Assembly (NCBI GenBank): GCA_009741485.1
Contig: CM019236.1
Coordinates: 57,004,619 to 57,068,618, forward strand
Source of the DNA: Malurus cyaneus samueli
Lineage: Eukaryota; Chordata; Aves; Passeriformes; Maluridae
Direction of reading: 5' to 3'
DNA length: 64,000 nt
Made by a program: the position numbers and the translations under genes. The notes beneath the pieces were generated by a model. The model had not been told where the DNA came from. It was given only the letters and a program-made list of their open reading frames with translations, and searched no databases. Of the stretch, positions 11,801-21,567 are shown in pieces; within the stretch, counting starts at the first letter, position 1; every line of letters begins with the position of its first letter.

Positions 11801-14474
11801 TTCCCTCTGTCACAAAACCATAACACCATAGTAGCATTAGGGACGGAAGCTTTTTGTGTGAGACTACCGGGGGGGATGCGTCTTCAGGATTAGGTACTCT
11901 ATGTGGAGGGACCTTCTCTGATTTCTTTTCTGGAAAATCATCTTTAAAATAACCCAATCTCCCTGAGTAGTATCCTCAGATATTGTACACAAATGCTGGG
12001 CTACACAAATGTTAAGAGTTCACATTGCCAGTTACACCCAACAAATGCATGTACTTTTTTGACAAGGTCATCTCTTTCTGCTTCACTTTACATGTAAAAG
12101 AACAGCAAATTTCAAAGAGAAAGTACACACTGATCTGCTCACTGTTGGTGATTGTTCAGCTCCACTAGGACAGCTCACACAGGCTTGATTTTATCAAGAC
12201 CTATGCTTGGAAGACAGGGCAGAAACATTTCTCAGTAAATTTAAAAGAAGCCTTACAAAATTGAATACTAGCATGTTGACACAGTTATCTAGCTGACAAT
12301 AAATGGAGCTACCAGAGAGTAAAGGCAAGAAGAATTTTGCCTTGTATATTGAGTCAGAAGCTCATCTTAAAAAAAATACACAGTCTTGTTGCAAATTTCA
12401 TTTAAAGTGAAAAAAGAGAAACATCAACCGTCTGTTATATTTAGTCTATAATGGTATTTTCACACATTTTTTAGTGCTGTTCCCATTTTAAAACTTACAA
12501 AACTATGAACCTATCAGAACAAAACACCTATTCTGACACAGGTGGGTAAGCGTACAAGCAGCCAAAGCCAAGGGTCAGTATGCTGTAAAAGAGGTAAGCA
12601 GGAAAAAAAGTATGATGAATAGGACCATTCATGCATGTGGCAGATTTCTTATTTTCAGTGAAGCTAGGCACTTCCCATGTAGAAGAATTCAAACCTGGAT
12701 CTGTAACATGCTGAACTCAGGAGGATACCACCTCTCAGGAACAGCAGCTGGACAGCAGCAGGAAGAGAAGACGCAGATGCACAAAAACACCTGGCCAGCC
12801 TGGCTGCAGCCTGATGCTCCCAAGGCATAGAGGCAGCACAGCAAAAGGCCCATAATCTACACTGGCCTGCAGAGTCCATTTTAAGTGGTTTCAACCACTT
12901 CAGGGATCTAGCGGCCAGAATTGTCACTTTTTCTACTCTGAGGGATAAACTAGCAGTGGGTTGTGCTTCCTCACTTGAAGCGTGTCGGCGTGTCACAGTG
13001 CATCAGTCTCCGCACACACAACTCTTGCAGCCTACCTTCCTCTCTGAGACTGCATCTATAAGGCAAAACTGCAATAGCAGCATATTCTTCAAAAACACAA
13101 TCTCAAAGTTTGCTACCAATAAAGAATTCTGGCAAAGGAGTGGGACCCATGAAAAAAAATCAGAACATTCATTCATAAATACTGGCCTTTTACAGCACAT
13201 TATGCTTCACATCCTAAAAATGAAGCTTCAAGGCAAATAACAGCCTTTTTTTAAATAGCATCCATATGCTGCATTTTAAAACCTGGCCACCCACCCAAAT
13301 TGCTTACTACATTTAGAGAAACATGAGGATATTCATTTTAATGTTCCCTTTTAAGCAAAGGGATAAATTAAGTGCCATAAAACTTTCCTACGCAATTGTT
13401 TAGCTTATCAGTCTCTGGAACAGATTAATAGGCCACCACCTCAGAGACTGCAATTTCCAACTGACACAAATACAACCTCACTTAAGTTATGAAGCTGATA
13501 TTCATCATGTGCTACCTTATTTGCCATAACCAACATGGTGCTTGCATAAATAGGTTGAAAGATACTTCCCTGAACAGTTTGTGTCTTAAAACAAGGGCTG
13601 GGGAAATATGTTCTGGGAAACAAAAATATGGGAGGCACTTAAAACAGGGTCTCAACACTGGTCAACAAATGGAACTGAAAATAGAACACACCATCTGCCC
13701 CCCAGATTGCCGGATAAATCTGATTGTCACAAGACAGCAATTACTGTAGTTTGCACTTTCATAGGCACTCTGTCTCCCTCAAAACAACACAGTGAAAAGC
13801 ACTGGCATCTCTTCCAACAGATACAGATTTGAAGGTGGCATTCACCACACTGCTCTGTTTATGCAAGGGTGCCATTCAGGAGGCTTCAATCCTGAGCTTT
13901 GTTCGCAGCAGCGCCAGAGCTCCGTTCCAGGCACACAGGCAGCAGGCGCTGCCTCCTGCGGGGCTCGGCAGGGCAGGCCCACCCGCCGGGAAAGCTCAGC
14001 CCCATCCCAACCGCGCGGTGAGGGCAACACTGCCAAACACCGAATTCAGAGAGAGGTCGCTTAACAACTTTTCTTTAAAGATACATTCATCCCTTGCCGC
14101 CTGCGGAGCCCTCGCTGGTTTCCGTGACTCGGTAACGTTCCACCCGGCGAAGGCGTTCTGGTCCGGCGGGCCGCGGCCGCACGGATCTGCAGCGGCTCAG
14201 GCTCCCGGACGACGTCAGGCGTTCCGAGAGCCGGGCGCAGGGACACCGCGACCAGGGACACCGCGCCCTGCCCCAGCGAGGCACAGGCCCGCCCGGGCGG
14301 CTGCCGCTCGGCGGAGACCCGGGTTCGCCGCTCACGGTGACCTTGGGCCCGGCCCCGGCCGGCGGCCCCGCCGCAGCCCCGCCGGGACCCGCACCCGCGC
14401 CCGCCGCGTCCGGGTCGGCCGCGGAGGAGGGCGGAGGCACTCCCCTCCGCCCCGCCCGGCCCCGCAGCACTCAC
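8887..14474 (-). other. PTAR1: PTAR1 intron 1
   Basis: A 5.6 kb AT-rich intron from the GTGAGT donor of exon 1 to the T-rich tract and tandem AG acceptor of exon 2. Its first ~570 bases in transcript direction lie inside the CpG island. No further exons or recognisable repeats were seen in the remainder; short open frames there show no resemblance to known proteins. Confidence 0.8.
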
Positions 14475-14550
14475 ATGTGTGGGTGCGCTGGAAGGCGTTG
14501 CGAATGTCCTTCAGACCCGCTGCACCAGCACCTCCTCCGGGCCTCGCCAT
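14475..14550 (-). CDS. PTAR1: PTAR1 coding exon 1 (N-terminus; reading frame appears broken)
   Basis: First coding exon of PTAR1, the alpha-type subunit that pairs with RABGGTB in geranylgeranyltransferase III, which prenylates proteins such as YKT6 (family knowledge). The ATG at 14550 has a strong Kozak context (AACATGG) and the exon ends at a consensus GTGAGT donor (14474-14469). Peptides matching the vertebrate N-terminus are visible but in different frames: PEEVLVQRV (14540-14514) is out of frame with the ATG, KDIRNAFQR (14511-14485) is back in the ATG frame, and the last bases fit the conserved NPHI only after another one-base shift. As printed, the ATG frame reads MARPGGGAGAAGLKDIRNAF and then QRTHT. 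The exon identity is firm because exons 2 and 3 follow in order on the same strand. Whether the frame breaks are sequence errors or real cannot be decided here. Confidence 0.8.
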
Positions 14551-14572
14551 GTTCCCGCAGCGCGGCGGAGCG

Positions 14573-14579
14573 CTTCCGG
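14573..14579 (-). promoter_or_regulatory. ETS/GABPA-like site in PTAR1 core promoter or 5' UTR
   Basis: CCGGAAG on the PTAR1 strand, 23-29 nt upstream of the start codon. ETS-family sites of this form are common in CpG-island promoters of housekeeping genes. Motif match only. Confidence 0.5.
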
Positions 14580-14619
14580 GCAGCGCGGGCGGGGGCGGTG
14601 CCGGGCGCGGCGGGCGGGC

Positions 14620-14895
14620 GGAGCGGCGGCCGCTCTTTCACTCCGGGTTTATCGCTCTGTGCTCTCATTGGGCGGTGCCGGGCCGGGCGGGAGCGGCGGC
14701 CGCTTCTTTATCACTGCGGGTTTAGTCGCTCCGTGCTCATTGTGGTGGTGGGGGGAGCGCGGCGGGAGGTCACTTCTACTCCGAGTTTATTGCTCCGTGC
14801 CTCATTGTGGCGGTGCCGGGGCGCGGGCGGGACCGGTGGCCGCTCTTTCACACCCGAGTTTATCGCTCCGTGCTCATTGTGGCAGCGCCGGACCG
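14620..14895. repeat. Four-copy GC-rich promoter minisatellite (64-74 bp units)
   Basis: Four imperfect tandem copies of a unit of the form GCGGCCGCTCTTTCACTCCG, then GGTTTATCGCTC, GTGCTCATTG and a G/C spacer. The aligned TCGCTC cores begin at 14652, 14726, 14790 (TTGCTC) and 14863, giving periods of 74, 64 and 73. The array sits immediately upstream of PTAR1, so it duplicates promoter-proximal sequence. Confidence 0.9.
14667..14671 (-). promoter_or_regulatory. CCAAT box (NF-Y-like)
   Basis: On the PTAR1 strand the sequence reads CCGCCCAATGAG about 120 nt upstream of the ATG, a typical NF-Y position and context. It lies in the first copy of the promoter minisatellite; the other copies have degenerate CACAATGAG at the equivalent place. 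Confidence 0.5.
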
Positions 14896-14910
14896 CGTAG
14901 CGTTAAAAGA

Positions 14911-17900
14911 TAAGCATGGGTGTATAGCTTCTTTTGACTCCCAAGAGGCATGGGTGCGCTTATCCGCAAGACTGAAATCGAAGGGATGGCTTGTTATTTA
15001 GAAATTGATGTGTTCGAGTTGTTTTTCAAAGCACTAGTAGTTGAATCGTCTTTAATGTGAAAGTTTGCAATGCCCTCCTCGTCTGCTTCATCGTTACCTT
15101 ACCCCCTACAAGAGGCCTGGTAGATCCTACCATGTATTCTCCTTAAAAAAAAAATATACATATATAACCCTTAAAGGGGGTTCCATCAATGATATGTATG
15201 AAAGAATAAATAAAAAAGTCCCTGAGAGAAATACTGAATGTGTTCTTAGCTGCTGAAGTTGCCAGCAGTTTTTGCTGGATTTTTAAGCAAACTGATCTTA
15301 AAGCTGAGACGTATTTCATTGTTGGCTCTGGCCTGTTAGTTCAATTTTGTCATATTTCATTGCCTGCTTACAGATAACGTTGCTCTTTTTGGTTGTTTAT
15401 CATGTATTCCTGAAATAATCTTTTTGGATGTCTATGAATTCCCCTTTAAGCTATAAATTGCTGTGGTTTTCTGCACACATGCTTTATTCTTGTTTTCACA
15501 GTATATTTTGGTTTTGTTTCGTGTGCAGACTCACATTCCTCTGCTTGAAAGTTATGTAGAGCACCTACCTGGGAACTAGAAACCAGGATTTCCTGCATTC
15601 CCCATTCCTGCGATTTTCCTCTTTTCGGCATTTTGACAATACTTTTCGGACTGTAGACTGGCTAGTTTGTTACAGTACTAATTCCAGCAGCTAGCCTGAG
15701 GATCTCTTGGTGGTCACAGATGTCAGCCCACCCTAACTGCAGGACTCTGAACTGAATGCCTTTGCAAGTCAAAGACAGGCAGGATATGTTGTATTAGCAG
15801 CTCCAGTGCAGCCCACTTGCCAAAGCATTCTTTTCGAATTTGAGAAACTAACCTATTACAATTACTATATAAACACTGAATTCAAGTCGACTTTTCATGT
15901 CGTTCCTTTCAGTAGTTCTTTTTACTCCTGTGCATGCCCATGAAAAAGAGTATGTAACAGTGTGAAGTAGATCTAAATTACCATCTTCCAAGTACCAAAC
16001 AATTAGTCTGATCTATTTCATTTGCTGAGAAAATAAATTATGCTGTAATTTTGGTTTTGGCATTCAATAATTTCTTTATACAAATAATGAGAAGACAAGA
16101 GCTGAAAAGTCATGTGGCACTTTAAACATGGTATTAAGAGATTGTTGTGTTTCACAAATTTGGGCCTCTACAAATTTGTTTGCAGATTCATCATGTTAAA
16201 CTCCAAATCAGAAAACTAATATATGGGACATTTTGTGAAGCCTTCTTAATAGCCCCTATAGTAAGTGGAAAATTTAGACTAAATAATGTTGGCTTCAGGT
16301 AATTTATTACATGTCTGTGCTGTTCCAGGTTTTCGTTCACCTTCTAGAATGGTAAAGACACTTTTTATGATGTGCAGTGTCTGAAATTATTGAAGCAAAC
16401 TGATACATTGTGGATGTCAAATAAGCAAAAATAGAAGTACGAGGAAAGCTATTGCAACACTTGGTGAACATTGGGAGATGTTTTTAGCTGAAAAATGCAA
16501 ACTGTTTTTTCAAAATAACTTAGATTCCTGTGTACAGCAGATTTTTAATTTATGCCTATTTGCCTTGCTGAAAAGGACCAAGTCAGCTTTATGTAATTGA
16601 CAGCATACCTTTTCTGGCTCACTGCCTTCTCACTTTGTCCTGGGCAATTTGTTTGTGTACAGGCTTGAATTACATTTGTTATAACCATCAAATAGAAGTT
16701 AAGTCAGGGAATACAGTTGCTGAAATATTTCTAGCTATGTAAGAGGTTGGTTTGGCTTTATTTTTTTGTTGTTGAAATTCTGTAAATAGGTTTTGGTGAA
16801 TTAGACCTAAATAAAATACCTTTAAGATGTCATTAATCATGACAAAAATACTCTGTGGATTAAAAGTCTAATTTGGGGTTTGGGGTGGTGTTGGGTGTTT
16901 TGGTGTGTTTTTGGATTTAGTATGGGTACAAGTGACAATCAGTCATTTATTGAGCAGGAAGTTTCTGAAAGTGCTGAAAATTGATACAAAACTGCTAAAT
17001 GGTACTTAGATAGTTGCAGAAAGTAGTCATTGTTAGTAATGAGCAATCAACTGGCAGTGTACTGTCTATGACTTTATGCATGCCTTTTGTAGGGGACTGA
17101 ATGCTAGATTGCTATTCTTATTTAAATAACATCATGAAAGATATTTGAATTTACATCTTAGCAATTATTACATTGTCAAAGCTTGTAAGGTGGGCATTGG
17201 TATTAATATTGCACATGATACTTTATGGTAGCTTTTGGGAGTGATTAATAAGTTGTCAGCCAAATATGGCTACTTGCTGTAATTTTGGGGAGATGATAAT
17301 AGTTTATTTCAGAAAATATTCTTTTGTTAAATTTCACATAAGACATAAACTGTAGAAAATACATCATAATTAAATAGTGAAGAATTATCTCTCTGTTACT
17401 CACAGAAAAGAAATTTCCCTGAGTAAAGCAGTCTTGTGTCGTGTGGGGCAGTCTCAAAATCGGAAAATAATTTGCTTGAGGACTTGCTCATCTCTCATGG
17501 GTACAGAATAATACAACCTTGCAGCTGTCTGAAGTGCCATAACAAACTCCTAGCACATTAAACTTGCCTTAATAAATGCCTAAAAGGTTAAAGTCTTGCA
17601 ATTTAGAGCCATTTCATCAGTGTGAAATCTTATTGTTAATTTCTTCATGACCACATTTGCAAAGCATATGTGATAATTTTGACTTGTTTCTCTACCTCTC
17701 GATTAAAGTAATTTGTTACAGCTTTACGGACAAGTCCAACTTGTGTCGATTTCAGTATCATATTTTTTGTGAAAACCGGATGCTAGTTGTCCCCCCACTT
17801 TGTGAGGGTGGGCACATCAAATCTTAGTAATTTCCTATGCCTAATATTTTTGTAAGCAGGTATCACACTACATGGCCAACACGAGGGAAAGTGCATTACC

Positions 17901-18119
17901 ACTGTCCTTGCTTTGCTATTTTTTACAAATATTTTTATGAAATTCGTTATCTATGGTACAAATAGAGGAAGTCACAGCACATATTTTTGTATAATGAAAA
18001 GCATGAATCTTCAGATTTTTCAGTGCTGGTTCTTTAGCGTCAGAGAATGTGTGTGGGGGGCGTATGCATAGTTTTATAGTTAATAGTTGTGTATGCATTT
18101 GCTGTTCAGGCTAGCAGAC
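14911..18119. other. Intergenic, no gene seen
   Basis: AT-rich sequence between the PTAR1 CpG island and the next GC-richer patch. It contains short A and T runs (for example around 15146-15167) and a G/T-rich patch near 16874-16917. No exon or transposable element was recognised. Confidence 0.7.
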
Positions 18120-18465
18120 AGACTCTTTGAAAGACTGTTGCTGTTTGAGACAGGAGCACCCACAGGAAATTAACAGTGCTTTGGTACAGGCCTGGCTGAA
18201 ATCAGCCTTGATGTGCAAACCTTGCAAACTTGTGCGAAGCCACATCTTGTTGGGGACGGATGCTCTGCGCCAGAGCCACAATGCCTGGTGTGATCTGGAG
18301 TGGGTGGAACAAAGCGCTGCTGGGCTTGCACACCTGCACACACACCAAAGGGGTGCTGGGCTATGAGGATATTGATCCCTGCTGCCAGTGCCTGTGTCAC
18401 CTATGCTCCCTGAACAGAGATCTCCGGGCAGGGCTGCTTCTCAGAGTTACATCTCAAGGCTGACA
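18120..18465. other. Unclassified GC-richer segment
   Basis: About 345 bases noticeably richer in G+C than its surroundings and open in several frames on both strands, but with no recognisable protein similarity, splice structure or repeat family. It could be an old LTR or other repeat remnant, or an unrecognised exon or regulatory element. Confidence 0.4.
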
Positions 18466-18624
18466 GATTCTCTTACCCAGTATTTGATATCTACAATGAG
18501 AGATGATTTTAAACAATCTAAAACTATATGGTAGACAAGCCAATTATTTGACTAGCAGTAAGTCCTAGATTGTATGACTGCTGTTTAGTCATTGTTTCAC
18601 ATGATATTTGGTTAGCCCCGCAAC

Positions 18625-18700
18625 ATTGACTCAGAGTTGCAGAATCATTAAGGCTGGAAAAGACTTTCAGGATCATTGAGTCAGTTTGTGTATAATTGAC
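18625..18700 (-). mobile_element. CR1 LINE 3' end fragment
   Basis: CAGAATCATTAAGGCTGGAA followed by AAGACTTTCAGGATCATTGA is the reverse complement of the CR1 3' terminus. Only the last ~75 bases are recognisable. Confidence 0.75.
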
Positions 18701-21420
18701 ATCATTTGTGGATATAAATTTGTCTGTGTTTCTCCAAATCCTTCATTTCCAATGTAGAAAATTTGCAGTTGAGGTGCCAAGAAGAAATAATCTCAGATAC
18801 ACTGAACTCCTCATTCTCTTGAATGGAAAAGGTGTTTCATTAATAAAAACTTCTTTTGTTTTAAAAATAGATTTTCAATATTGTGAACATGTTCCTGACA
18901 TATTAACTAATGTCAAAATTTTCTTAAAAACAAACTGCGTATTCATTTTCAATAAGACCTGCGTGTGACTGCCGTAAGTTACGGCAGCACTTTTATGTGT
19001 ATGCCAAGTGGTTTGAGTACACAGACTGCAGGGAGAGATGGGTTTTTAGCAGCAAATGTTGGCCATACACAGTCAAATCAGCATGTCATAATCAATTATT
19101 GTAAGTCTGTCACTTAATTTTTCCTCTTTTCTCCCTTTAAAAATGTGATTTAATTTTATTGAAATCCCTCTGAAAGGAAAAATAACTTGAATCTAATGCT
19201 AGATGCATATGGTCAGTCCAATGTTAGCTATGACAAAGTTGAGATTTCTTTACAATTTCCATGTCAGCAAACTCATGTTGAAATGCTTTCCCTATATAAA
19301 TGTAGTTTCAGTATGATTTTACTTGCACTCATTAACGACTGGTTCAGTGAAGAAATAAATATGACTATTGCATTTTATTTTCTATTCTAGTAGAGCAAGG
19401 GATGATTGTTTTGTAAATTGTTTTGTGTTGTGCTTAGAATATCTTGAATTTTGTGCTTACTGCTAAATGCTACCTTAGACTACTTTTGAGAATGCTTTCA
19501 TATTTTCCAATGAAGAACGAAGTTCAGTCTCAACAGTTTTTCCTCATGTATAAGAGAATTGATTTTATATGTAATAGGGTTGATTTAATTAAACTAAGTA
19601 GCTTTTCCTTTTTGTCTAACAGACTAAAGATATATTCAGTCTAGTGAACAATCCTTTTTCTGTGTACAGAAAACAAATAAGGTTTTTCAAACCTAGCAGG
19701 CAAGGCTGTGTATTTTCTGTGTCAGATCTGGTGGTTTGTAGGAATATCATTAAGGCAAAATGAGGAATAGGTCTGTATCACTCCATGCTGGCTAAGCATA
19801 CTGGCCTACTCATAGGCTATAGCGCGGAGAGAAAAATAATGCAGTTATGCCAAACAAAACTGTTTGTACAGAAATTTTTCTCCAAGAAACTGCAATTGGC
19901 TGGGCTGCAGTTTCCAAGACAACACCCTAAGACTATCTCTGGGTTTTTTTCTTCTGAATTACTTTTTGGATCTCCTAAGATGAGTGAATTGAGGTACCAG
20001 GTGAATTCTGGTACATTTCTGTTAGACATCTTTTAAATAATGAAACAAAACCAGTTCAGCAGCCTATGTCTAAAGTGAAACATGCTTTGATTCATTATTA
20101 ACTATGCATTTTACATTTTTCGCTGGCAAACTTTACATAAACTAGCTAACCTTTTTATTCAATTGACAACAAAAGTGTGTTATGTGATAATGTTCTTATT
20201 TTTAGAAGCATTCATATATCTGAAATACAACAATTCAAAAGTTCTGGGCTTCTACAATTTCTGAAGTGTTTTCTGTGAAAAACCAAGATTCAAGAGCATT
20301 TTTTTTAATAGAATCAAGAAGAGATCACATCACTTGTGTGTGGGATAATATAATAAATAGTACATTTGCTAGGATATACATATTTAATAGGGTAATATAG
20401 TAAATACAAAGAATATTAGTAAATCTGCAGTAGGTGCAAGAGGTTTCCAAAATGACAGAGTCCATGTTGCACTGAACCTGTGTAATGAATATAAACCACA
20501 GCTGTTGTTACTTAATATTAAAAACTTTCACACATTAAAAAACAGTCCTGTAATTGCCTTCTTAAAATACTGAACAATGCTTAAAACCACTCCTTAGCAA
20601 CACTGCCATTCTTTACTGAAGACAAGTATTTAAACCAAACATTAATAGAAGTATGTTATTCTTACTTAGACTTACTGATCTGATGTACTTACTGTGACTT
20701 TATTCAATTGATACAGTGGTTCTTCATGGCAAAACTTTTTATGAAACACCTTACTGCTCCTGAGTGCTAGGAATATGTGCTACGAATATGTGAGTGATGG
20801 TAAAGTGTGATGGGGGATCTCTTTTATATTGTTTCATCATAAATTGAGATGCTGTCACAGTTGTTGTGACTTTATTTCTCAGGTAGGGCCATTTCATTTT
20901 TAATTATCAGACTCATAGAAGGAAAGCTTAACACCTGTTGCAGAAAGGAGAGATTAGAAATATCGAGTCCAGGACAAAGAGAGAGCACATGCATTTCTGG
21001 TGTGTAGTATCTCCTGTGTTTCTTTTGTGTTTAACCACAGCAATACTGCCATTTCTAAATGCAAAAAAAGAAGACAGGTAGCTATGTTCTGCTGGAACAG
21101 CAGTTCTTACTGCATTTGTAGAAAACTGTTTTGTGTTAGAACCTAACCTAATTTTTCAAACCTTTTAGGACTGGGCTTAACAGGTGTTATGTGGTTGTGG
21201 CTTTGGAGTAATTTCCTCACTGCTCACTTTGAGCAGCAGCCACTCAAGGCTTCAATCTAACAGGGAAGGTATTGAATGACATTTTAATGTAATCTCAATA
21301 ATTCTCAATTTTCTTTTTTTTATGGTTAAAAATGAAAGGCTTTTATGGTAAAAAGCACTTGAACTTCATATATTTTGTTTTAATGTCCAGAGTTCGGCTG
21401 TAGCTCCAGAAAAACGATGG
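18701..21420. other. Intergenic, no gene seen
   Basis: AT-rich sequence with only short open frames lacking similarity to known proteins. Apart from the 19-bp dyad, no repeat or exon was recognised. Confidence 0.7.
18969..18987. repeat. 19-bp perfect dyad (9-bp arms, 1-bp centre)
   Basis: CTGCCGTAAGTTACGGCAG: the two 9-base arms are perfect reverse complements around a single G. It keeps two CpGs in an AT-rich intergenic stretch. Function unknown. Confidence 0.9.
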
Positions 21421-21484
21421 GTTATAAAGACAGGAACAATTGACAGGATCAGAGCTGAGAGCGGATCCCAGAGCCTGATCGGGG

Positions 21485-21500
21485 ACAGCAGGGGGCGCAG
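21485..21500 (+). promoter_or_regulatory. CTCF-like motif
   Basis: ACAGCAGGGGGCGCAG matches the vertebrate CTCF core (CCASYAGRKGGCRSY form) at all but the first core position. It lies in a small GC-rich patch (about 21430-21570) directly abutting the GGAT array, between two divergently transcribed genes. Motif match only; occupancy is not shown. Confidence 0.55.
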
Positions 21501-21567
21501 GGACACCTTGTCCTGGTGCTTTAGGGAAGGGACCAACCCGGGATTGCAGATCCAGCTGCGGGGATCG

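Larger units (their letters stand above)
13900..14910. promoter_or_regulatory. CpG island / PTAR1 promoter region
   Basis: A sharply bounded GC- and CpG-rich kilobase in otherwise AT-rich DNA, covering PTAR1 exon 1, its 5' UTR, the promoter and the start of intron 1. No TATA box is evident, as is usual for a housekeeping CpG-island promoter. Upstream of the ATG on the gene strand there is an ETS-type CCGGAAG (14579-14573), G/C boxes around 14585-14600 and a CCAAT motif (14671-14667). Long open frames cross the island on both strands, but their Arg/Ala/Pro/Gly-rich content follows from base composition and they are not called as genes. Confidence 0.88.

Noticed and set aside
13829..14913. Open frames of 298, 187 and 144 codons on the plus strand, and up to 137 on the minus, in the PTAR1 CpG island
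   Set aside because: Arg/Ala/Pro/Gly-rich translations of GC-rich promoter DNA. They overlap the real PTAR1 exon 1 and the promoter minisatellite, with no known domain.
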